Shown: piece after piece, positions 27,320 to 34,685 of the stretch
Layout: every line of letters starts with the position of its first letter
How positions within the stretch are numbered: position 1 is the stretch's first letter
NCBI GenBank assembly: GCA_045599185.1
Contig: JAZRVO010000012.1
Location: forward strand, 248,001 to 312,000
Source of the DNA: UBA1240 sp045599185
Lineage (GTDB): Bacteria > Spirochaetota > Spirochaetia > Treponematales > Treponemataceae
Direction of reading: 5' to 3'
DNA: 64,000 nt
Notes under the pieces: model-generated
The model's database searches: none
Told to the model about the DNA's origin: nothing
What the model saw: the letters and a program-made list of their open reading frames with translations, nothing else
Translations under genes and position numbers: made by a program

Positions 27320-27744
27320 AAATACTGATTATTAACGGACCGAACTTAAACATGCTGGGCATTCGTGAACCGGGCATTTACGGCGCAAAAAATTACAAGG
27401 CGCTGGTAAAATTCATCAAGGCTTCGTGCAAGGAATTTGGCGTAAAGGGCACGGTTTTTCAGTCCAACGGGCAGGGCGAAATCGTAACGAAAATACAGAA
27501 AGCCTATAAAAAATACGATGCAATCGTAATTAACCCGGGCGCGTACACACATACAAGCGTGGCAATTCTTGATGCGCTTAAAGCCGTGGCAATTCCTGCC
27601 GCCGAAGTTCACCTTTCAGACATAAACCAGCGCGAAGAATTCAGAAAATTCAGCTACGCCGGCATGGCATGCGAAGCCCATTTTATTGGCCAGGGTTTTG
27701 AAGGTTACCGTCAGGCCATAAAATATTTTGCAGAAAAAAAATAG
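27316..27744 (+). CDS. aroQ: 3-Dehydroquinate dehydratase, type II
   Basis: Dehydrates 3-dehydroquinate to 3-dehydroshikimate, third step of the pathway. It has 142 residues, typical of the dodecameric type II enzyme. Catalytic and substrate motifs seen: NGPNLNMLGIREPGIYG with the reactive Tyr, QSNGQGEIV, INPGAYTHTSVAILDAL with Asn-Pro-Gly, and EVHLSDINQREEFR with the conserved His. It is the last gene of the operon, coupled by an ATGA overlap and followed by a terminator. It completes steps 2-7 within one transcription unit. Confidence 0.96.
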   Translation: MKILIINGPNLNMLGIREPGIYGAKNYKALVKFIKASCKEFGVKGTVFQSNGQGEIVTKIQKAYKKYDAIVINPGAYTHTSVAILDALKAVAIPAAEVHLSDINQREEFRKFSYAGMACEAHFIGQGFEGYRQAIKYFAEKK

Positions 27745-27751
27745 CGTTTTA

Positions 27752-27805
27752 GATGAAAAAGCCTGTACGTTTTGAACGGTAAAAAATACGCAGGCTTTTT
27801 TCGTT
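27752..27805 (+). terminator. Terminator after the aro operon
   Basis: AAAAAGCCTG pairs with CAGGCTTTTTT, extended imperfectly by the TACGTTTT / AAAATACG region, and is followed by T. It separates the aro and thi operons. Confidence 0.75.
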
Positions 27806-27929
27806 TCCGGGCTTTTAACGGCAGCTTTCATAATTTTTCATTTTTTGCGCAGGAAATTTTGACGCCTTAAGGCAAATGGCGGCATTTTAAGACGCTTGAA
27901 TTTTTTACCTATGGCTTATAAACTTAAGG

Positions 27930-28036
27930 CACAAACGGGTGCTGAAACGGCAGTGCAACTGCTGTTCCGGCTGAGATTGGGAAACCCAAAACCGTCAGAC
28001 CTGATTTGGATAATGCCAACGTAGGGAATTGCATGA
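27930..28036 (+). promoter_or_regulatory. TPP (THI-box) riboswitch aptamer
   Basis: All diagnostic pieces are present in order: GGGTGC at 27938, CTGAGA at 27971-27976, ACCC-type closing sequence, ACCTGAT at about 28000 and GGATAATGCCAACGTAGGGA at 28008-28027. A CAGT-gca-ACTG hairpin sits in the variable P3 arm. It precedes thiM and the rest of the thiamine operon and should switch it off when thiamine pyrophosphate is abundant. The region between the aro terminator and the aptamer (27806-27929) shows no gene. Confidence 0.97.
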
Positions 28037-28097
28037 GCATTCAGTAAAGCACTTTGCCTTTCAATTGAAACGAAGAAAAAAGTGCGCGCGTATAAAC

Positions 28098-28131
28098 GGC
28101 AGATTCCAAAAGGGTCTGCCATTTTTGTTTT
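28098..28131 (+). terminator. Riboswitch expression-platform terminator
   Basis: GGCAGA (28098-28103) pairs with TCTGCC (28115-28120), followed by ATTTTTGTTTT, 13 nt before the thiM ATG. Together with the aptamer this implies control by transcription termination. Confidence 0.8.
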
Positions 28132-28143
28132 AAAGGAAAAAAC

Positions 28144-28980
28144 ATGGAAAAAGATTCGATTTTGAAAAAGTGCGCTGAATGCATGACCGAAACCCGGAAA
28201 GCAACGCCTTTGTGCCCGTCAATCACCAATTCGGTAACTATTAATTTTGTTGCAAATGCACAGCTTGCGGCAGGCGGTTCGGCTGCAATGGTTTATCTGC
28301 CGGACGAAGGCGAGTTTTTGGCCGGCGGCTGCGGTGCTTTTTACATAAATTTTGGTACACTGCTGCCGGTTTACGAAGAAACCCTTCCAAGAACCATGGC
28401 GGCTTTGCACAAAAATAACAGGCAGTGGGTTATAGACCCTGTAGGCCTGGGCATTGGCAGCATGCGTACAAAACTTGTTGCCTGTGCAAAACAGTACAAG
28501 CCTTCCGTAATCCGCGGCAATGCTTCGGAAATTATTGGCGTTGCAAAACTTTGGGGGCTTTTAGGCGAAGAAGAATCAAATAAATCTTCCGGGGCAAAAG
28601 GCGTAGATTCTACTGATGAAGTGCTTGATGCCAAAAACGCGGCAGTTGCACTGGCAAAGTATACCGGCGGCGCAGTGGCAGTTTCCGGCAAGGTTGACCT
28701 TGTAACTGACGGCGCAACAACGGTTCTGTGCCACGGCGGTTCAGCCTATTTGCCGCTTATTACAGGCGCAGGCTGTTCACTTGGCGGCGTGTGTGCCGTT
28801 TACGCTTCATGCGGCGATGCCTTTACCGGCGCGCTTACGGCAACGCTGGTTTACAACGCCGCGTCTTCAAAAGCAGAAAAATATTCAAAAGGGCCGGGCA
28901 CTTTTCAGCCGAACTTTTTAGACGAAATTTATAACCTTAGCGCTGAAGATTTAGCAAATTCAAATATCGAAATCATCTGA
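28144..28980 (+). CDS. thiM: Hydroxyethylthiazole kinase
   Basis: Salvage kinase phosphorylating 4-methyl-5-(2-hydroxyethyl)thiazole for coupling to HMP-PP. It has 278 residues. Seen: SITNSVTINFVANAQLAAGG at the substrate end, WVIDPVGLGIGSMR, PSVIRGNASEI (the NxxE-type motif of the ribokinase-like fold) and LITGAGCSLGG carrying the GTGC-type catalytic loop, here GAGC. An AAAGGAA ribosome site follows the riboswitch terminator. Thiazole salvage fits the absence of thiG/thiH/thiF/thiS from this operon. Confidence 0.95.
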   Translation: MEKDSILKKCAECMTETRKATPLCPSITNSVTINFVANAQLAAGGSAAMVYLPDEGEFLAGGCGAFYINFGTLLPVYEETLPRTMAALHKNNRQWVIDPVGLGIGSMRTKLVACAKQYKPSVIRGNASEIIGVAKLWGLLGEEESNKSSGAKGVDSTDEVLDAKNAAVALAKYTGGAVAVSGKVDLVTDGATTVLCHGGSAYLPLITGAGCSLGGVCAVYASCGDAFTGALTATLVYNAASSKAEKYSKGPGTFQPNFLDEIYNLSAEDLANSNIEII

Positions 28981-28994
28981 TTTTTCAATTTTTT

Positions 28995-29176
28995 AGGTTG
29001 AATGTTGAGTTTTATATAAAAGGTTAAAAGACATTTATAATTGTGATAAAAACAGCCGCAGACAGGCACGGACACGAAAAAAAATACGCCGTGCGCATGC
29101 ACAAGTCTTTTTTTCGTGACAGGGACTGTCAAAAGGCTGTTTTGGGGACAATTAATATAAACTCAACATTCGACCT
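28995..29176 (+). repeat. Nested-hairpin repeat element, copy 1 (inside the thi operon)
   Basis: About 182 bp flanked by imperfect 21-22-bp inverted repeats (28995-29016 and 29156-29176; one mismatch, one indel). Inside these, AATTGT/ACAATT and AACAGCC/GGCTGTT form further stems, then CACG plus an A-run pairs with a T-run plus CGTG around GTGC-GCAT-GCAC. The central ~55 bp recurs in reverse orientation at 38504-38557. It fills the gap between thiM and the next gene, ending 21 nt before that start codon. No transposase ORF is present. It could be a MITE-like element or a structured RNA. Confidence 0.8.
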
Positions 29177-29197
29177 TTTAACTAAAGGAAGTGAAAT

Positions 29198-29494
29198 ATG
29201 AATACACTTGTTGCTGTAGCAATTGCACCATTTGGTGTTGGCGATGAACTTAGTGCCTACGTGGCAGAAGCCTGCAAAGTAATTAAAGAATCGGGCTTAA
29301 ATTACAAATACTGTTCAATGTTTACCGAAATTGAAGGCGAATGGGACGAAGTTATGGAATGTGTAAAAAAGGCAACGTTCGTGCTTGCAGAAAAAGGCAT
29401 TCGTACGGAAGTAATTCTTAAGGCAGACATTCGCCCAGGTTTTACAAATACGATGAACGGCAAACTTGAAAGACTTAACGAGGCGATGAAATGA
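29198..29494 (+). CDS. Thiamine-binding / MTH1187 family protein
   Basis: Small cytosolic protein of 98 residues with the ferredoxin-like fold family signature of MTH1187/YkoF-type proteins: MNTLVAVAIAPFGVGDELSAYV, then YCSMFTEIEGEWDEV and the C-terminal VILKADIRPG. Members bind thiamine or its HMP moiety and often occur in thiamine operons, which fits this location. Ligand delivery rather than catalysis is the likely role. AAAGGAAG precedes the ATG. Its stop overlaps thiE by four bases. Confidence 0.8.
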   Translation: MNTLVAVAIAPFGVGDELSAYVAEACKVIKESGLNYKYCSMFTEIEGEWDEVMECVKKATFVLAEKGIRTEVILKADIRPGFTNTMNGKLERLNEAMK

Positions 29495-30126
29495 ACGAAA
29501 AGGACCTGCTTTTGTACGCAATTACAGACCGTCACTGGTTAAACGGCCGTTCCCTTGCCGGCGATGTTGAACTTGCCTTAAAAGGCGGCGCAACGATGAT
29601 TCAAATCCGCGAAAAAGATTTGGACGAAGAAAGTTTTCTTGCAGAAGCCCTTGAACTTAAAGCCCTTTGCAAAAAATACGGCGTGCCTTTTCTGGTAAAC
29701 GACAACGTAGAACTTGCCAGAAAAATTGATGCTGACGGCGTACACGTTGGTCAAAGCGACATGGAATGCGGAAATGTCCGTTCCCTTTTGGGCGAAGGAA
29801 AAATTATCGGGGTTTCGGCACAAACGGTTGAAGAAGCCCTGCTTGCAGAAAAAATGGGCGCAGACTATCTTGGCGTTGGTGCGGTTTTTCCCACCGGTTC
29901 AAAAGATGACGCATGGGTTTTAGATCCGCAGCTTATAAAAGACATTTGCGCCGCGGTAAAAATTCCGGTTGTGGCAATTGGCGGCATAACCCTGCAAAAT
30001 ATTTGCCAGCTTAAAGGCATGGGTTTTTGCGGCATAAGCGTAATAAGCGCAATTTTTGCCCAGAACGATATTGAAAATGCCACAAAACTTTTAAAGGCAG
30101 AAGTTGTAAAAACTTTCGGTGCATAA
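29491..30126 (+). CDS. thiE: Thiamine-phosphate synthase
   Basis: Joins HMP-PP and thiazole phosphate into thiamine monophosphate. It has 211 residues, a TIM barrel of normal length. Motifs: LYAITDRHWLNGRSL at the start, MIQIREKDLDEESFLAEA, FLVNDNVELARKIDADGVHVGQSDM, IIGVSAQTVEEA and VVAIGGITLQNI for phosphate binding. It is coupled to the preceding gene by an ATGA overlap. Confidence 0.97.
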   Translation: MNEKDLLLYAITDRHWLNGRSLAGDVELALKGGATMIQIREKDLDEESFLAEALELKALCKKYGVPFLVNDNVELARKIDADGVHVGQSDMECGNVRSLLGEGKIIGVSAQTVEEALLAEKMGADYLGVGAVFPTGSKDDAWVLDPQLIKDICAAVKIPVVAIGGITLQNICQLKGMGFCGISVISAIFAQNDIENATKLLKAEVVKTFGA

Positions 30127-30227
30127 AAAGCCTTAATGGCGAATTTTTTGCAGGCCTTGCTGAAATTTGCTGAAAAAATTTGCGGCTGGTTTGCAGGGAG
30201 TTCGCCATAAAGGGCAAAAGGTGTAAA

Positions 30228-30854
30228 ATGTTAAAAAATGAAAAAATTGCCGCCGTTATTTTTGATGTTGACGGCACAATTTTGGACACAATGCCCATGT
30301 GGATGCATGTTTCGGAACGGTATCTGGCAACGCTTGGCATTGTAAGCGACGAAGATTTGGATAAAAGGTTTTTGGCAGAAACGATTGAAGTTGTTGCCAG
30401 CTACATGAAGCAGAAATTCGGCTTGCCGCTTACGGAAGAAGAAATACAGCAGGGAATTCAGAAAGTTGTAAGCGACTTTTACTTTGAACAGGCGCAGATG
30501 AAGCCGGGCTTAATGGAACTGATAGTTTCCCTGCACGAAAAGAAAATTCCGATGATTGTTGCTTCCAGCGGCATAAAGGAACTGATTGAAGCGGCTTTTA
30601 CCCGCCTAGACATTCTGAAATATTTTGGCGGCGTTTTTACCGGCAACAAGAACGATACCGGGCTTTTCAGCCGGTGCCTTGATTTTCTTGGAACAAGGCC
30701 GGAAGAAACCTTTGTTTTTGAAGACGGCATTCACGCCATTAAAACTGCCAGAAAAATGGGCTTAAAAACCGTTGCCGTAAAAGACATTCAGGATAATTAT
30801 GCAGAAATTGCTGCTTTTGCGGATTATGAACTTGAAGATTTCTGCACCATTTAA
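30228..30854 (+). CDS. HAD-superfamily phosphatase in the thiamine operon
   Basis: Haloacid-dehalogenase-type phosphohydrolase of 208 residues from the ATG at 30228 (AAAGG upstream). The nucleophile motif is VIFDVDGTILDTMPMW; motif II is VASSGIKEL; motif III/IV is EETFVFEDGIHAIKTARKMG. The cap is the alpha-helical beta-phosphoglucomutase-like type. Its position between thiE and thiD suggests hydrolysis of thiamine phosphates or clearance of a damaged pathway intermediate, but this is inference; the sequence motifs do not set the substrate. Confidence 0.85.
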   Translation: MLKNEKIAAVIFDVDGTILDTMPMWMHVSERYLATLGIVSDEDLDKRFLAETIEVVASYMKQKFGLPLTEEEIQQGIQKVVSDFYFEQAQMKPGLMELIVSLHEKKIPMIVASSGIKELIEAAFTRLDILKYFGGVFTGNKNDTGLFSRCLDFLGTRPEETFVFEDGIHAIKTARKMGLKTVAVKDIQDNYAEIAAFADYELEDFCTI

Positions 30855-30898
30855 ATGCGTGCCGCAAAAAACGCAAAAGCCGTAAAAAAGGAGAAGCC

Positions 30899-31699
30899 TT
30901 GAAAGTAGTTTTAACCATTGCAGGCAGCGATTCCAGCGGTGGTGCCGGCATTCAGGCCGACATAAAAACAATAACCTGCTGCGGTGCCTACGCCGAAAGT
31001 GCAGTTACCGCCCTTACGGCGCAAAACACCACCGGCGTAAAATCAATTATGGAAAGCACTCCCCAGTTTCTGGCCGACCAGCTGGACTGCGTTTTTTCTG
31101 ACATTGTGCCGGACAGCGTAAAAATCGGCATGGTAAGCAATGTTGAACTGATAGACGTAATTGCCCAGAAGCTGAAGTTTTATAATGCCCGGAATGTGGT
31201 TCTTGACCCGGTTCTGTCTGCCACAACTGGTTCAAAACTTATTGCAGGACAGGCCGTAAGCGACCTTAAAACAAAGCTTTTTCCCCTTTGTACGCTTGTT
31301 ACGCCCAACATACCCGAAGCTGCCACTATAACGGGCGTTCAAATTGAAAGCCGTGAACAGATGATTGAAGCCGGCACAAAATTCTGCAATGATTTTGGCG
31401 TGGCGGTTTTAATAAAAGGCGGCCACTCGGTAAATGATGCAAGCGATTTGCTTTGCGTGCCGGGTAAAACGCCAAAATGGTTTACGGCCAGGCGAATTGA
31501 AAATCCCAACACCCACGGCACGGGCTGCACGCTTTCCAGCGCGCTGGCAACTTTTCTTGCAAAAGGCGAAACCCTTGAACAGGCGGTTGGAAGTGCCAAA
31601 AATTATATAAGTGCTGCAATAAATGCCCGGCTTAATTTGGGCAAAGGCAGCGGCCCTTTAATGCATAATTTTGCAATAGCACAAAACGCTGAAAAATAG
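30899..31699 (+). CDS. thiD: Hydroxymethylpyrimidine/phosphomethylpyrimidine kinase
   Basis: Two-step kinase forming HMP-PP for ThiE. It has 266 residues. The start is TTG at 30899, well supported by AAAGGAG; no ATG lies nearby. Seen: LTIAGSDSSGGAGIQADIKT near the N-terminus, VVLDPVLSATTGSKL, TPNIPEAATITG, VLIKGGHSVNDASDLL and THGTGCTLSSALAT with the catalytic Cys-containing anion hole. It is followed 10 nt later by thiC. Confidence 0.97.
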   Translation: MKVVLTIAGSDSSGGAGIQADIKTITCCGAYAESAVTALTAQNTTGVKSIMESTPQFLADQLDCVFSDIVPDSVKIGMVSNVELIDVIAQKLKFYNARNVVLDPVLSATTGSKLIAGQAVSDLKTKLFPLCTLVTPNIPEAATITGVQIESREQMIEAGTKFCNDFGVAVLIKGGHSVNDASDLLCVPGKTPKWFTARRIENPNTHGTGCTLSSALATFLAKGETLEQAVGSAKNYISAAINARLNLGKGSGPLMHNFAIAQNAEK

Positions 31700-31709
31700 C
31701 GAGGAAAAT

Positions 31710-33014
31710 ATGGAACAATATACAACTCAGATGGACGCCGCACGCCGCGGCATAGTTACGGAACAATTAAAAATTGTTGCCCAAAAAGAAAAAATGTCAG
31801 TAGAAGAACTGATGCCGCTGGTTGCAAGCGGAAAAGTTGCAATCTGCGCAAACAAAAACCACAAATGCCTTAATCCTGAAGGCGTCGGTTCAATGCTGCG
31901 TACCAAAATAAATGTAAACCTCGGCATCAGCCGCGACTGCAAGGATTATGACGTAGAAATGAAAAAAGTAATGGCCGCCGTTGAAATGGGCGCAGAAGCC
32001 ATTATGGACTTGTCAAGCCACGGCGATACAATACCGTTCCGCCGCAAGCTGGTTGCCGAATGCCCTGCAATGATTGGTACTGTACCTGTTTACGACAGCG
32101 TAATTCACTATAAGCGCGACCTTGCCACTTTAACCGCAAAGGATTTTATTGATGTTGTTCGCCTGCATGCCCAGGACGGCGTAGACTTTGTAACTCTGCA
32201 CTGCGGCATTACGCGGCACACAATTGAACAGATAAAAAAACACAAGCGCAAGATGAATATTGTAAGCCGCGGCGGTTCGCTGGTGTTTGCGTGGATGACA
32301 ATGACCGGCAACGAAAACCCCTTCTACGAATATTATGATGAAATTCTGGACATTTGCCGCGAATACGACGTTACCATTTCTTTGGGCGACGCATGCCGCC
32401 CGGGCTGTCTGGCCGATGCAAGCGACGTGTGCCAGATTGAAGAACTGGTACGCTTGGGCGAACTTACGAAACGCGCCTGGGCAAAAGACGTTCAGGTTAT
32501 GGTAGAAGGACCGGGCCACATGCCTATGGACCAGATTGCTGCAAACATGAAAATTCAGCAGACAATATGCATGGGTGCACCTTTTTACGTGCTTGGTCCG
32601 CTTGTTACGGACATTGCACCCGGTTACGACCATATTACTTCTGCTATTGGCGGTGCAATTGCCGCCCAGAACGGCGCAGCATTTTTGTGCTACGTAACGC
32701 CTGCTGAACATCTGGCACTGCCAAATGTAGACGACGTAAAGCAGGGTATTATTGCAAGTAAAATTGCTGCCCACGCCGCAGACATTGCCAAGGGCGTAAA
32801 GGGCGCAATTGATATTGACAACCGTATGGCCGAAGCCCGGCAGAAACTGGACTGGGAAGCCCAGTGGGAATGCGCCCTTGACCCGGAAACTGCAAAAGCA
32901 ATCCGCGACAGCCGTGCGCCTGAACACGATGACACCTGTTCCATGTGCGGCAAGTTTTGTGCCGTGCGCAGCATGAACAAAGCCCTCGCCGGTGAATACA
33001 TCGACATTCTGTAA
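31710..33014 (+). CDS. thiC: Phosphomethylpyrimidine synthase
   Basis: Radical SAM enzyme rearranging aminoimidazole ribotide into HMP phosphate. At 434 residues it is the short form seen in anaerobes, lacking the N-terminal extension of the 630-residue E. coli enzyme. The C-terminal CSMCGKFCAVR carries the Cx2Cx4C [4Fe-4S] ligands unique to ThiC. Other conserved segments: DLSSHGDTIPFRR, SRGGSLVFAWM, SLGDACRPGCLADASD and EGPGHMPMDQIAANM. It is the last gene of the operon; the hairpin after it lacks a T-run on this strand. Confidence 0.97.
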   Translation: MEQYTTQMDAARRGIVTEQLKIVAQKEKMSVEELMPLVASGKVAICANKNHKCLNPEGVGSMLRTKINVNLGISRDCKDYDVEMKKVMAAVEMGAEAIMDLSSHGDTIPFRRKLVAECPAMIGTVPVYDSVIHYKRDLATLTAKDFIDVVRLHAQDGVDFVTLHCGITRHTIEQIKKHKRKMNIVSRGGSLVFAWMTMTGNENPFYEYYDEILDICREYDVTISLGDACRPGCLADASDVCQIEELVRLGELTKRAWAKDVQVMVEGPGHMPMDQIAANMKIQQTICMGAPFYVLGPLVTDIAPGYDHITSAIGGAIAAQNGAAFLCYVTPAEHLALPNVDDVKQGIIASKIAAHAADIAKGVKGAIDIDNRMAEARQKLDWEAQWECALDPETAKAIRDSRAPEHDDTCSMCGKFCAVRSMNKALAGEYIDIL

Positions 33015-33031
33015 TTTTGCCGTTTAAAAAA

Positions 33032-33116
33032 GCCTTATTGCGTTATGCGTAATTTTCTTTGGGCTGGCACAATAAGGCGAATTTGCCTGGCAATTCAGTA
33101 TTTTTACGGCTGCCAG
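33032..33116. other. Two hairpins between thiC and the deaminase remnant
   Basis: GCCTTATTG (33032-33040) pairs perfectly with CAATAAGGC (33070-33078); its T-run is on the minus-strand side, so it suits a leftward transcript although no leftward gene is seen. CTGGCA (33087-33092) pairs with TGCCAG (33111-33116). The gap 33015-33473 otherwise holds only the pseudogene listed next. Confidence 0.4.
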
Positions 33117-33129
33117 AAGAAAGTTGAAA

Positions 33130-33365
33130 ATGGAAAGCATCTGGAAAGAAATGTATGAAAAGACCAAAGCCGTTCAAAATGACAGGCAGATTTCTGAATA
33201 CATAAGCGCCGGTGGTGTTTCCGCCGCAGTGCAGGGTGCAAACTTATGGTTCAGTTAATGCCGGGACAGGCAGACAAAATTGAAATTATGCTGGACTATG
33301 AAAATGAAAAAATCATTAAGCTAAAAGACATTACCCCTGAATGGAGGATAGACACCGGCAAATGA
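33130..33365 (+). pseudogene. Internally deleted cytidine deaminase-like gene
   Basis: Two short frames read as the two ends of one small cytidine/blasticidin-S deaminase. 33130-33258 (42 codons) begins MESIWKEMYEKTKAVQNDRQ and continues ISEYISAGGVSAAV, like the family's N-terminus. 33246-33365, in another frame, reads KIEIMLDYENEKIIKLKDIT and ends PEWRIDTGK, like the family's C-terminus. The middle ~70-80 residues with the zinc-binding His/Cys-Glu and PCxxC motifs are missing, so the product could not be a deaminase. The match is from memory of the family pattern. Confidence 0.6.
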
Positions 33366-33473
33366 TTTTAGTTTAAGAATTCCTGAAATTTGACATGCTG
33401 ATTTCTGTAAGTTTTCGGGCAAAGCTTGAAGAATTTTACAGCTGAAAAAATAAAAAGGTTAAGGTATAAAAAA

Positions 33474-34178
33474 ATGAAAGATGAACTTATTGGCAAGGGC
33501 AATACGGCAGAAGTTTATGATGCCGGAGACGGCAAGGTTTGCAAGCTGTTTGTGGCAGGCTACCCAAAAGAAGCCGTTGAACACGAATACGAAAATGCAG
33601 TTTTCATGATGAATTCCGGCATTGCGGTTCCGAAAGTTTACCAAATGGTAGAAAAAAACGCTCGTTACGGCATAGTTTACCAGCAGATTACGGGAAAAAG
33701 TCTTTTAAAATGGCTTTACGAAAATGGTAAAGGCGAAGAATGCATAAAAATGTTTGCCGGGCTGCATAAAAAGGTTTTGGCCTGTAAATGCAGGCAGGGC
33801 ATAAGCTACAAAGACCTTATAAGCATAATCATAAACGGCCGCGACCAGAAAATTCTGAACATTCTTTCATCCCTGCCTGACGGCGATACGCTTTGTCATG
33901 GTGATTTTCATCTGGACAACATTCTGATAGACCAGAACCAGAATTTGACCCTTATAGATTTTATGAACGTGTGTTATGGCCCTGCGGAATATGACATTGC
34001 CCGAAGCTATTTTTTCATTGCCGGTGCAGCAAGCGCAAATCCGCAGGACGAAGAACTTTCCAGAATGGCTGCGCAGGCAGCCGGTTTTTACCTTGAATGC
34101 ATGGAAACGTCTTTTGAAAAAATAGAAAAATACCTTGAAGTAATAAAAGTCTGCCATGCTTACGAAATGTTAAGCTAG
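33474..34178 (+). CDS. Aminoglycoside phosphotransferase / choline kinase-like protein
   Basis: Small-molecule kinase fold of 234 residues from the ATG at 33474, with AAGG upstream; the frame to 33426 lacks a ribosome site. Seen: the glycine-rich start MKDELIGKGNTAEVYDAG, the catalytic loop LCHGDFHLDNILI (Asp as base), and LIDFMNVCYGPAEYDIARSY with the metal-binding Asp. This APH/ChoK family phosphorylates antibiotics, choline or sugars; the substrate cannot be inferred here. It stands alone, after the deaminase remnant and before the ABC exporter, in a stretch that looks like an accessory insertion between core operons. Confidence 0.85.
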   Translation: MKDELIGKGNTAEVYDAGDGKVCKLFVAGYPKEAVEHEYENAVFMMNSGIAVPKVYQMVEKNARYGIVYQQITGKSLLKWLYENGKGEECIKMFAGLHKKVLACKCRQGISYKDLISIIINGRDQKILNILSSLPDGDTLCHGDFHLDNILIDQNQNLTLIDFMNVCYGPAEYDIARSYFFIAGAASANPQDEELSRMAAQAAGFYLECMETSFEKIEKYLEVIKVCHAYEMLS

Positions 34179-34292
34179 TCCGGAATGCCAGAATTTGGTG
34201 CGGCCTGACATTTTTAGAAAATGAACCTGCCTTTTTTCAGCCGCAAACCCCGGCAAATTTCAGTTTGCGGCCGCATTTAAAAAAAATCCCGG

Positions 34293-34321
34293 TTGACAAA
34301 TAGTTTTTAACTTATTAGATT
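34293..34321 (+). promoter_or_regulatory. Strong promoter of the ABC exporter leader
   Basis: Perfect TTGACA at 34293-34298, 17-bp spacer, TAGATT at 34316-34321, start near 34328. It gives a leader of about 340 nt before the first ABC gene. Confidence 0.75.
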
Positions 34322-34385
34322 ACTGCATAACTAATCAGGTTCACTCGCAAAACCTAACTATACCGCATAAAAGGAGGAAAGCAGT

Positions 34386-34448
34386 TTGGATATACATTAC
34401 CGTATCGTTGTACAAAAGGCCGCTCCTCTGGGTATAAGTCTTTTCTAA
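34386..34448 (+). CDS. Putative leader peptide of the ABC exporter operon
   Basis: A 20-codon ORF starting with TTG, reading MDIHYRIVVQKAAPLGISLF, then TAA. It has one of the best ribosome sites in the window (AAGGAGG at 34371-34377, eight bases before the start). It lies about 60 nt after the promoter and 26 nt before a terminator-like hairpin. This order (promoter, strong ribosome site, short peptide, hairpin, multidrug-type exporter) is that of ribosome-mediated attenuation, known for several resistance genes including the Bacillus bmrCD exporter. No family match is claimed for the peptide; translation is inferred. Confidence 0.6.
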   Translation: MDIHYRIVVQKAAPLGISLF

Positions 34449-34474
34449 ATCAAAACTTTATTTTTCAGTAAGCT

Positions 34475-34498
34475 CAGCTGGTTTTTGCCGGCTGTTTT
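34475..34498 (+). terminator. Attenuator-like hairpin in the exporter leader
   Basis: CAGCTGG pairs with CCGGCTG (one G-T pair) around TTTTTG, followed by TTTT. It is positioned just after the leader-peptide stop. Confidence 0.55.
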
Positions 34499-34520
34499 CT
34501 CGCTGGTTGTCATGCAAAAC

Positions 34521-34554
34521 TGACTCCGGGGCTTTGCTTTACCCAAGTCATTTT
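34521..34554 (+). terminator. Second attenuator-like hairpin in the exporter leader
   Basis: TGACT (34521-34525) pairs with AGTCA (34546-34550), with GGG/CCC inside, followed by TTTT. It is weaker than the first hairpin. The rest of the 34179-34668 gap is A+T rich with no other gene except the short ORF at 34626. Confidence 0.4.
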
Positions 34555-34625
34555 GCGGTGTGTCATTTTTTACCATTTCTTTTTTTTGCTGAATTTTCCA
34601 TGCATTTTTACTTAAGGGAAAATTT

Positions 34626-34685
34626 ATGCTGACAGGAATGGGTCGACGGATAAAAGATTCGGGATTTTATGAATACGGACATTGA
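34626..34685 (+). CDS. Short upstream ORF overlapping the first ABC gene start
   Basis: 19 codons, ATG after AAGGGAAA, reading MLTGMGRRIKDSGFYEYGH; the TGA lies 16 nt inside the following ABC gene in another frame. The ABC start itself has only a weak ribosome site (CGGGA), so translation of this ORF could feed ribosomes to it. It may be no more than a chance frame. Confidence 0.35.
   Translation: MLTGMGRRIKDSGFYEYGH

Noticed and set aside
28981..29197. A second riboswitch inside the thi operon
   Set aside because: None of the TPP aptamer motifs are present; the structure matches the repeat element found at 38447-38599.
32130..32927. 265-codon open frame on the minus strand
   Set aside because: Antisense to thiC, whose motifs are complete; composition is that of a shadow frame.
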